From Tetrastigma voinierianum (Eukaryota; Streptophyta; Magnoliopsida; Vitales; Vitaceae), in contig JAEQBH010003943.1 in the NCBI GenBank assembly GCA_016808115.1, positions 620,001 through 684,000 on the forward strand: a DNA stretch of 64,000 nucleotides, given 5' to 3'. This document shows positions 1 through 10,400 of this stretch, one piece after another. How positions within the stretch are numbered: position 1 is the first letter of the stretch; every line of letters begins with the position of its first letter. Position numbers and translations under genes: made by a program. Under the pieces are notes generated by a model. The model searched no databases, was not told the DNA's origin, and worked only from the letters and a program-made list of their open reading frames with translations.

Positions 1-1689
1 AAACTAATGAATTCTGCATGAAAACAGTTTAGTCAATAGATCTTGTCTTCGTGGAGCGTGTGTAGGTCTTCTTTTTTTCATCTTCTTATCAGATTAGTTA
101 ATCTTCTGGGGATCTCCTTATAAAACTAGTCAAAAGTCTCATAGGCTTGTTTTTCATATTGATCTCCACTAATGTAGATAAATTCAACCTTTAAGATCAA
201 AGAGGTCTTTTAGGCTTATAATGCCAAGCGTGGGTAATTGGGTAGACAATTGGAAATTTTAGGCTGCAAATTACTCAGATTCCACTCTTCCTTTTGTAAT
301 GGCCTCCATCTTTCATCCTTTTCCTTGTAATATAAACTCCCCAAACTTGGCCTCAGACATCATCTTAGATGTCAGGCCCTTCTGCTGCCACATTCAACTT
401 TATCACCTCACCTTTCTCAGACCGAACTCTTTTCATTTCCATTGTCAAAGAATCGAATAATGCAATGTTTTGTCTTCTTAGGCTTCTATCACTCTTAGAG
501 AACTTCAATAGCAACTCCCATACTAACAAGGATTAGTACTAGGTGCTGCTCCAATTTCTATGAGCTTAATTGTTCGAGAGATAGTTTCACAAGACGTAAC
601 TTATTCCTTTTCAACTTCTTTCTTCTTTTCTAGTTCTTCAATTTATTTTTCCTCTTTCATCCTCGTAAAAGAAATATATTTACTCAAACTTGTTTCTTTC
701 TACACAATAAAACATTCTTATTCAAAACCGAGTAATCTAAATTTTGCTGCAAGATTATTGTAAGGGAGGGATTTCAAGTTTCTGATTGCTACTGTTTGAA
801 GAAATTAAGCATTTTTGGCTCAAAGTATGGAACTAGAGTGTATGCCTTTGCATATAATGAGGGTAAGTTTGAAAAGATTCAAACTTCCAAAGATGGCCTC
901 TATCACTTCTTATTAGTTGTTTTTACCTAGGATTTTGCCTTGACCAATAATCTAACAAGTTTTAGGACCTTGTACCCTTGTTTGTGCATCATCCCAAAAG
1001 ATGTTCTTAATCCCTCTCAAAGTTTTAAGAATTTTCTTGACCATGTGTATTATTTTTCCAAGATTAATACTGACTTACTATTTACACATACAACTTCAAT
1101 CATCTTATTTGTTCTTTCAATTGTGTACATGTTCCCAATTCTGCAATTTAAACCTGATTCAAACTAAACCTATGAACTTTATTTCGGGCCACTAGTTTCT
1201 CGCCTCTTATTTCTCTTATATGTTGTTATGGATTTAAACAAAGGGTCATTGTGTCATTGTACAAATAAGGTTTCGAAAGTACATAGAACATTTCTCAAGA
1301 CCACAATAAATGACAATAAATAACACAATTCACTCAAATCAGATTCATGCATCCAAAAACAAACCACCTATTCAGCAATCAAGTCCCGATCAATCATTTC
1401 AACAGTATATGTTCTGGTTGAAACATTATTGAAAATAACAAACCCAATCATCCAATTAACATAACAATTTACAAGACACTATTCAATGAACTTTTCTGAA
1501 CTATATTAATGATATTGAAGAAATACAAAGGAGGAAAATAATTGTGCTATCTCACTCCTCCCTTCTCTTATAAGATTTTTTTGGTATGATGTTGGGAGGA
1601 TCTAAGTCAAAGCTTGCTAAACATAGGGAAAATTTAGAGAAGGTTATGTCTGGCCTTTTCTTTTCTGAGGGTGTGGGTTCTACCTTATC
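1..1689. other. Intergenic, no gene recognised
   Basis: I see no recognisable gene here. The sequence is AT-rich with only short open frames (up to about 75 codons) that match no family I know. It lies downstream, in the - orientation, of the transposon-derived reading frame at 1690-3334, so part of it may be the 3' end of that element. I could not find LTR borders or a target duplication. Confidence 0.5.
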
Positions 1690-3334
1690 AGTGGAGATTA
1701 AATCATTTTTAAATTTACAAGATTGATCAAGGTGTCTTGTTTCAAGCCCATCTGATTCACTGTTCTTTCCAGCTCAGAGATACAACCAAGCATGTCTGAT
1801 AAATTTTTGTTGATCAAATCCAAACTCCTTGCGCGATTTTTCTCTATATACATCATTATCTTCCACCTCTTATCCCTATCCTTCATCAACTTGCCAAACT
1901 CCTAAATTGCTCATATTGGTGCATTTGAAGGCTTGAATCTTTCTTTAACATGTTACCCCATCTCAGATTCTTTCCTGTAATGGTAAGCACTTCTTCATCT
2001 CTTCTAAACTGGTTGTTGTAGAAAGCTTCCAAACTAGTTTTCATCTTTTCTCCCATTTCCTTTTCTCTTCTGTTAGTCTCTTCTCTCCATTCTTCCTCTC
2101 TCTGCCTTAGAGTCTGCTCAAATAATTGTTCTTTCCTCCTGAATTTAGCTTCTAAGAATTCTTCTCTGAATTTTTGCTATTTTTCCCATTTCTGCTCCTC
2201 TTCCATATTCTTCTTCTTCATTGTCCCCTTGCATTTTCGTGATTTGTTCCCTTCTCCTCTTCTGAGTCATTGCTCAAGGAAATTCTCTCGTCATATCGTA
2301 GGAATGGCCTAAATGGGGCTCATCTCCAAATGCATTTCTTCCTTCTTCGCTTAAAGGTATTTCCGCTTCCTAATGGCTTCCATTTCCTATTGCTATTCTC
2401 CGCTAGCTCGCTTCTACTTCCACCATCCCCGCTTTTGTTTCAGCCCTTGTCACCCCAAGAAAGGTCGAGAAGATACTCAAAGGGTGCTTCTTCTTCATCC
2501 CATGATCCTCCTGCACCCTAAAGAAGATGCATAGTCTCGGCCGATTATCAGTTGGTGAGGGATTAATCTTCTTGTCGCTTCAAGTGGTATCCTCTTATCG
2601 ACCCTCTATTAAACCCCCAATACCATTTTATACTCTTCAAAAGTGGCATATAGAATGATTGCCTTTCTTTTGCTCTCTCTCACCCGCACGTAGATGTTTA
2701 GTCGAGGATTACCAAGATAGGAAGTAGAACTAAACCTTAGCTTCCCAACGAGGAGCCTCCTGCTGATAGCATGCTGAGGGTTCTTCAGGGGTTTCCCACT
2801 TCCCCCGCCTAACAGAGGTCGATAATCTCTCACGACGGTTCTCTACCGCTTCTTAAATTTGGAACCGTGCTTTTAAGTTCTTAGTTTGAACATCATATTG
2901 ATTCTTTGCGCCCAAAGGGTACCCAAACCTCCCCGCACGTAAACTCAGATCTTCTCATACCCACCATGTTTACATAGAATTCCCTGGCTAGAGCAAAGAA
3001 CCCAGGCGTTGTATGTGCACAGAAGCTCTCCCAACCTCTCTTTTCTATAATCTCTGAAAAATGGGAGATTAGCTTCCTAAAACCTCTTTCACAAACGAAG
3101 CCCTTGTCAGCCATCACCTTAGTACATATATCCTTGGCTTCTATAGAGACAAAGTCTTTGTCTTCTTCTAATTCTCTTCTCCTTCTTCAACTGTTTCGCT
3201 ACCTCATGCCTTTTTTGGGCGCCCTTTCTTTCCTCAATCAGTTCCTCCATTTCGACTAGTTTTCCGGTTTTACATTCACATAGTCTCGCACGAGGTTCCG
3301 TATGAACCTCCTCCACTCCTTTCGCAATGTTCAA
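1690..3334 (-). pseudogene. Putative plant transposon protein, degenerate
   Basis: Read on the - strand, a chain of frame-broken segments runs from about 3334 to 1690. The first (3334-3119) is basic and Lys/Arg-rich. The second (3117-2893) contains the pattern of the domain usually called 'putative plant transposon protein': a KGFVCERGFRKL-type start, then ERGWESFC, then REFYVNM, then a GVWVPF-like strand. Segments 2833-2609 and about 2270-1690 follow, the last rich in Glu/Lys/Arg and probably coiled coil (REEEWREETNRREKEMGEK). The family is carried by plant LTR elements and its biochemical role is not known. A second, better preserved example lies at 40560-41660 on the same strand. Stops and frameshifts show this copy is dead. 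Recognition of the domain is from memory of its consensus; the grouping of the segments into one gene is inference. Confidence 0.55.
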
Positions 3335-3529
3335 TTAAGAGTCATCTACACTTTCATAAGATCCCGAATAGTGGATTGCTATCTCGCCATGGGTGAGAAT
3401 TTGAATCGTACCGGTTTTAGGGCTTTGCAATTCTAAAAGAGAAAGAGAACGGAAGGTCAGTAAAGATGCAATTGATCGAGTTCATGAAACGGCCATTCAC
3501 AAATTTTTACGACTGGTGGGCCTTAAATG

Positions 3530-4065
3530 TCATCATTGTCTTATGGAATGTCGCGACATTAATGCCTAAGTTACAACACTAATTGCTACACTAAATGTCC
3601 CATTTAAAGTTGCGACACCCAAATCAGAAGGTTTAAAACCTCAATTTATTGCATTTTAGACAATTCTGATCGCGACCTACCTAAGTTTTGTCGCGACCCC
3701 GAAGTGGTCATGACCAATAAATTGATGTTGCGACCTATTTCTCTCTTTCTTCAGTTTTTTTGTAGTGGCAACCTAGATTCCTTTGTCACGACATTGTGTC
3801 TTATCTCAGTCTTTTTAAAACTCACACATTTTGTCACGACCCATCAGTTAATGTTGCGACCTTCTTTTGGTCTTGACACAAAAACTGATGTTGCGACCTT
3901 AAAGCATGAGTCACTACACTAATTTTAAATAATAATTATTGTGACCCCAAAAGTGGTCATGACCAATAAAACAATGTCGCGGCCTGATATTTCTTATTCT
4001 CTTGTTTTCAATTCAAACCAAGGTCGTGACCTCAAAAGCATGTCGCAACATGAGAAATTTTCTGG
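3530..4065. repeat. TCGCGAC / TTGCGAC repeat block
   Basis: About a dozen dispersed copies of a motif close to (g)TCGCGACc or TTGCGACc are seen, for example near 3551, 3671, 3692, 3728, 3853, 3888 and 4021. They are embedded in spaced phrases such as 'gtggtcatgaccaataaa', which occurs twice (around 3706 and 3954). This is a degenerate tandem array inside LTR-type DNA. Similar TCGCGACG clusters occur at 37551-37625, 42160-42510 and 43735-43830, again beside or inside LTRs. Confidence 0.6.
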
Positions 4066-4201
4066 TCTTCAGGAACAGTTCAAATTCATAAAAGACTAAA
4101 TCAATAAACCCAATTCAAACAAACAAAAACAATCCACCTTCATTATTCAAATATACAACAAGTCAACTCATGAAGCATCAGATTCAATATTGAATGGAAA
4201 A

Positions 4202-4220
4202 TAAAATTCCCCCAAACTTT
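4202..4220 (-). other. Polypurine tract of a Ty3-type element
   Basis: On the - strand the run AAAGTTTGGGGGAATTTTA is a typical polypurine primer site for second-strand synthesis. It lies about 320 bases downstream of the end of the integrase remnant on the same strand, as expected for the 3' end of a Ty3/Gypsy element. The 3' LTR should then begin near 4200 and run towards lower coordinates, which would place the TCGCGAC block inside that LTR. Its far border was not found. Confidence 0.45.
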
Positions 4221-4539
4221 AATTATTCATTCTCTCAAAACAATTAATATAAATCAGAGAGTATGGTACTTCTTTGTAGTCTTGTAAAGTAATATTCCGT
4301 GAAGTCGCAGTACCTACTGCACTCCATCCTGCTCAAGTCCTTACTAACCTGCAAAGAATACTACAAAAATTTTAAACAAGATATATAAAGAAAATTTAAC
4401 TAGAAGACTTGAAAATTTTAAAAACAATAAGTCGACTCCAACATAACAAAAATAAATAAATAGTGTGTGGGTCGCCTCCCATAAAGTTGCTCGCTTGAGT
4501 CTTTAAATTTGACTCTCACGCTACGAATTTCCTTTGTTT

Positions 4540-5288
4540 CAGCAAATTTCTTCCACTTCAGAACTAGGAATCAATCATATTTCTTCCAAGATACTGCCTT
4601 AATCGCTGACCATTTACTTTAAACTCTTCTCCATTACTGTTTTTCAATGTCACTGTCCCAAAGGTTGTACTTGCCACTAATGTATAAGGGCCACTCCATT
4701 TTTATTTCAATTTCCCTGGAAAAAGCTTTAATCTTGAGTTAAATAACAGGACCTAATCTCCTGTCTTGAATTCCCTCCTCAAAATCTTTTGATCATGTTA
4801 TTTCTTTGTCTTGTCCTTGTAAATTATGGCATTATCATGTGCTTCCATTTCTCAACTCTCCACTCCATTCAAATGAGTAGTCTTTCTTCTCAAGAATCTC
4901 TCAAATCAAATTCAACTTTTTACTTGACCACATACTTTATATTCCAATTCAAGTAGGAGCGATAAGGTTTACCAGCATGTGTTCAGAGTGGGGACATTCC
5001 AATGAGAGTTTTATATGCAGTCCTGTAAGCCTACAATGCATCATCAAGCTTTAAAGACCAATATCTTCTGTTGGAACTCACAGTCTTTTCAAGAATTTTC
5101 TTTATCTCTCTATTGGAAATTTCAGCTTGCCCATTTGTTTGAGGATGGTAAGTCAAACTCATTATGTGTTTTATTCCATACCTGTTCATGAGCTTCTCAA
5201 ACACCTTGTTCAAGAAATTGGCCCCTCCATCACTAATAATAGTTCCGTGTCCCAACCGCTTCAAGATATTTTTTTGTAAGAATCCCAC
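4540..5288 (-). pseudogene. Ty3/Gypsy integrase C-terminal remnant
   Basis: The segment 5288-5031 on the - strand reads as the second half of a Ty3/Gypsy integrase core: GTIISDGGANFLNK (catalytic Asp region), then YHPQTNGQAEISNREIKKIL (catalytic Glu region, HPQTxGQAE). Further down the strand, in shifted frames, the C-terminal part is readable: a LFPGKLK..WSGPYTLV strand and a GEEFKVNGQRLRQYLG end near 4600, which is the usual close of Athila/Tat-type polyproteins. The tract near 4460-4500 resembles the region that follows pol in those elements. The rest of pol is missing upstream of about 5300 and there are several stops. Lineage within Ty3 is a tentative call. Confidence 0.75.
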
Positions 5289-6960
5289 AATCAGATAAGA
5301 TCATTCTTGACAAGCCTCGTTGTTTCACCCATTTAAATACATAATCCACAATTAGTAAAATAACAAATTTTTACTCCCAAACCCTAATTCCAAGTGGTCG
5401 ACTCCAAACTAAGTTAGCTCTAATTACAAGTGTAAAGATTCTTATTCTCATACAAACTCAACTTGGTCTTTCTTTGCGGTTCGCTTCAACTCTTAACTAC
5501 TTAGCTAAGTCTCATTGACTTAAAAGTATTAGAAAAACAAGTTAAAATATATTTAAAACAAAACAATTATTTCAACTCTTTTAAAGATATTTTTGGTTTA
5601 GAAAAACGAAAATTGATTTTCATGCTTGTTACAATTGGAAAACATTTCAACTCTTTAAAGATATTTCTTGTTTTAGAAAACGTGAAAATTGATTTTCAAG
5701 CTTGTTACGAACTTAATAAGACACCAGCTAGAAATCTAAGACATACGCTTGAACATGGCGATCAAATTTCACTTTAATTCGAATTTTTGTGCAAGAGAAA
5801 TTTAAGCGTTTAATAAATCGTAATTAATTTAGCTGCACTGGTCCATATAGAGTTTAGCCTGCTAGTCCAATTAGCCCATCTGACTTTAATTTTTATCTAA
5901 TTTTTTTAAGTAATTAGCTAAATAATTGAGATTTTCAAGGATTCATTTATAAAATTTGATATTTTTGCTATCTCTTTTATAACATAGGGGTTTTAAAAAT
6001 TATTATTATTATAATATATGATTAATATATTAAATCTGTTGTTTTTAATCATTTTATTTTTTAATTTCTAAATGTATCTTTTAATATAATTTATATGATA
6101 ATTTAATATTTAAAAAATCTATATGAAAATTTAGGAATTAAATAAATTAATGTACTTTAATATTAAATATATTTTTATTTATCTCATTAATCATATTTTT
6201 AAATATTTATACTCTTACTTTGTAATTTATCCCTTAAATTTCATCCTAATCATGTATGTTTTTTATAAAATGAAGGTTATATTAGTTTATAAATTAAATT
6301 AATTTAATAACTAAATTATTAGTATATTTTAAATAATTTTATTATTTAAACTAGTATTAATAACAAAATAACTTTATTTTAAAAATAATTAACAAAAATG
6401 ATATACTAATTTATTTCCTAATATGATTATATCTTTTAACATGATAGATTTTCAAACAAATATAATATTTCATTATTATACGATTGAGATGCATTTTTTT
6501 CTAAATAAATAAATAGATGGTGATAACTCAACCACCATCGACAATATACATCTTTCTAATGTAGAATCACATGTCATTATTAGATATAATGAGTATAAGG
6601 ATGAAGATTAGAGACATGAAATTTCATTTAATATTTTGGAGTTATTTTTTTCAGATATGTTATTGTTAGCTTACTTTATTTGCTTTGATACTATTTAACT
6701 ACAAGCACTTTGCAGACTTTTAAATAGCTTATAACAGTTGTTCAAACCTTATTTATTTATTTATTTAAGCTTTGTTTACTATTATTATATTATTTTCGAC
6801 TAACTATTTTATATATTAATTATTATTATATACTTATATTATTTATTTATATTTTGAAGAATGATAAATCCTATAAAATTAAATTTTTTAAAGATTTTTG
6901 CTTTCACTGCTTTTAACTATTTTGCGCTCAACCAAGATGAATGGTTTCATTGGTTTAAAA
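5289..6960. other. AT-rich intergenic DNA
   Basis: No gene is seen. The first few hundred bases contain two similar phrases about 60 bases apart (TTTCAACTCTTT..AAGATATTT near 5572 and 5645), suggesting a small local duplication. From about 5880 to 6900 the sequence is extremely AT-rich, with long A and T runs and no reading frame of note. It separates the Ty3 debris from the mevalonate kinase gene. Confidence 0.5.
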
Positions 6961-7439
6961 TTAAATTCGAATGAAAATACGATAGGGACATCTCGCACAT
7001 TTTCACCCACAACCTGAAATTGACGCCTTATCGTTTATCAACTCTATCTTGAGTTGCGTATTTTTTGATTAGAAATTCAAAAAAAAAAAAAAAAAAAGGA
7101 AAGAAAGAAAGAAGAGGCTGATTTTGGTTGGTTTGGATTTGGAAATTTGTGGTGGCACTGCCATGAAAGAATTCCACGCGCCGCCGCAAGATGCGGAGCA
7201 ATGCCATCAAAGAAACCACGCGCCACCATCTCAAGTGAGGCAGCGGAGGGACCACCCAAAGGGCCAAACACAAACAAAGTCAAGCACATGTGTCTTTTCT
7301 CCGCCACAGTTTCTCCAATTCGCAGCTCTAACTTCCAGCGGTGTGATCCAATCACCCTCCAAATATTCATAAATACAAATTCTAGAACACACCCACGAAT
7401 CACCATAACTTCAATTCGTTTTTCCCAAAGTTCCAACAA
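6961..7439 (+). promoter_or_regulatory. MVK upstream region and 5' UTR
   Basis: This is the proximal upstream region of the mevalonate kinase gene. An A-run with a GAAA repeat lies at about 7079-7112. A CATAAATA stretch near 7366-7375 is the best TATA-like candidate, about 70 bases before the start codon. The start context CCAACAAATGGAGG is A-rich before the ATG, as is usual in plants. Open frames on both strands here overlap the promoter and exon 1 and show no family signature, so I regard them as shadows. Confidence 0.4.
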
Positions 7440-10400
7440 ATGGAGGTCAGGGCTCGAGCTCCCGGGAAGATTATCCTCGCCGGTGAGCACGCCGTCGTCC
7501 ACGGATCCACGGCGGTGGCCGCATCTATCAATCTCTACACCTACATCTCTCTTCGATTTCATAGCATTTCTGGTACACCCATCAATCTTTTTTCCTCTTT
7601 TGTCTTAAAATTATGGAAATGCTCTGTTTGGTTGCTTTGAAAACGTAGGAAAAGGGTAAGAAAGTGATTTTTTTTTTTTGTATATTCCAGTGTCTCTGAT
7701 GAATCCACCAACCTTTTCCCCCTTTTGCTTTTTCGAATTGTGATGATCAGAAAAATGTGGGGAAGGAAGATGGTGGATCTTTTAATATTGGATCGTTCTG
7801 GTAAATCCAATGCCATTTTGTCTTTTCTTCCACGAGTTCTGTTTGAACTATATATCTGTTTTTTGTTCGTTATAGGAGAGTTAAAGGTGTTTGATTGCTC
7901 AGAAAGTGTGGGAAATGGAAAAAGAGAAAAGTTTTAAATATCGATTTGTTACTTCCCAAAACAGAGGGGTTTGGGAGCTCTAACTTATTTGGTTTGGTAG
8001 AAATTATCTGTTTAGTTGAGTGATTAATTATTTGTGTCCGGAGAAAAGGGTTTGGGAGCTCCAATTGATTTATGTCGATGATCAGAAGAAACCCGTTTTT
8101 TTTCCTTCTGTGATTAAGGATCAGGAGAGTGATTGATGATGAAAGAACCCGTGATGATAATGATCTGTTTGGCTGCTCAAATAGATATGAGAAAGTAAAT
8201 CTTTCCAATTTCAGGGTTTGTTTCTCTGTATTCTGCTGAACACAATGCCCCGTCTCTTTCTATGCACATATTTTTTTGGATTTGTCTTTCTTTGTCAGGA
8301 TTGGGAGAATGATAATGATGCTCCATTTGATTTTCAAATATGTGGGGAAAAGCAATAATGCATTTTTTAATGTGGGATTTTTCTTCTTTTTTTTTTTTTC
8401 TGGTCTCAAATACAAATTGTGGAGGGGAGATTTATCTCTTTTGGAGCTCCAATTGATTGATTTGGTTGAAATTATGATACAGAGAAATCGGTTTTTATTT
8501 CTTCATTTTATTTTCATGTTGCAATTTGGATGATGCTTTGTTCGGTTGCTCAGAGAACCTGAGAAAAAGAAAGGAAATGTTTTAATCAGGTGAGCAATTG
8601 GGGCAGGTTATTTCATTTTCCAATGATTTGGACGCACCTCACTTTACTCAATAATAGATTCTTGGCTGAATTCATTTTAATGGGAGCTCTGGTGGATGGA
8701 GTTTAGTTGAAATAATGATCTGCAGAAAGCAATTTAAGAATTTCCAGATTGCATTGATTTGTTTTTGCCAAAATGGATAAGGAAAAAAAAATGTGTTTTT
8801 AGATTTTGTGATAATGTGTGTAGTTCGAGAGGGTTATGGAAGCGTTATTCTTTTTACTCATGTTCAATATATTTCAGACTATTACATTTATAAGAAAAAT
8901 GATGTCAATTATCTAGTGATAGTCAGTTGAATGTTGATCTTGTATGCTAATGTTCTCTTTTTTCTGATATGGTTCTTGTTCATTACTTCTTGGTTTTCTG
9001 TTAATTGTGCCGCCATTTTTTTTTAAATAGATGACGATGATACCTTAAAACTCCATCTCAAGGATTTGTCATTGGAATATTCATGGTCAATTAGAAGAAT
9101 CAAAGAAGTACTACAAGAAGTAGGTTGTCCCTTCTCATCAACACCTACAACATGCACTCCAGAATTACTTAAATTGATTGCAGCTCTAGTCGAAGAACAG
9201 AACATCCCAGAGGCAAAATTTGGACTTGCTTCTGGAGTGTCAGCCTTTATCTGGCTATTCACTTGTATCCAAGGGTATTCCGTTATTGTTAGTTTCTATT
9301 GCCAACCATTCCCTGTTATTGTTTTCTTTTCTGATTTGGTTCCTTATGTCTCAGGTTTAAGCCCGCTACAGTCGTTGTCACTTCTGAGCTTCCACTTGGT
9401 TCAGGCTTGGGTTCATCTGCTGCATTCTGTGTCTCAGTCTCATCTGGCTCTGCTTTACTGTCAGATCTCTCTGTGACTCCTGATTTAGTGCAAGGTTGGC
9501 TGCATATGGGGAGAATGAGCTTGAATTGGTAAACAAATGGGCCCTTGAAGGTGAAAAGATAATTCATGGAAAACCATCTGGAATTGACAATTCAGTTAGC
9601 ACATTTGGTAAGGGATCTTTTTGATAGTGGTAGATTAATATATATTATTTACACTTTCGACATTTTATGTTCAATCACTTCCGCTTGTTCCCAACTTGGA
9701 TCTGGTTGTTATTTGATGCCTGGAACAGTTGGAATTTAATGTAAGCTTTCATAGTCAAAGAATTAAAAGAATGGTGGTTGGTAAAAAATGGTAAGTATTT
9801 TGTTGAAAGACTTACAAATGCAGTGCATTTTGTGGAAAGGGCGCCTATGTTGCTGTCATAGAATTCTATTTCCCTACAATAATTTATGAAGTCCAAATCT
9901 TTGGAATTTATTTCTGATATGCTTATTTAACTTGTGAACTGATGAACTTTATGTGATACCACTAGGCAATGTAGCATATGTTTTAGAATCTTTCAAAAAT
10001 TCCAAAGCATTTTTTCGCCTCTTTGCTTGTCACATCAATCCATACACTCATTGTCTTGGGCAAAGCATGAATAATGAAAGAATTGTCAGCAATGTGTAGT
10101 TTTTTTCTCTTGAAAATCCTAGGCAGTGGCTTCTTTTTAAATGTTTATGTGATTGAAAAGTTCTATGGAACAGGCAACATGATCAAGTTCAAGTCAGGTA
10201 GTTTGACGCGCTTATCCTCCAACATGCCACTCAGAATGCTTGTTACCAACACAAAAGTTGGGAGGAACACAAAAGCTTTAGTTGCTGGTGTCTCAGAGAG
10301 GACCTTAAGGCATCCAGATGCCATGAAATCTGTGTTTAACGCTGTTGACTCTATCAGCAAGGAATTGTCCACCATCATTCAGTCTCCAGCTCCCGATGAG

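Noticed and set aside
7077..7608. Overlapping open frames on both strands around the MVK start
   Set aside because: They overlap the promoter and exon 1 in other frames, with no recognisable domain; exon 1 codes MVK in frame from 7440.
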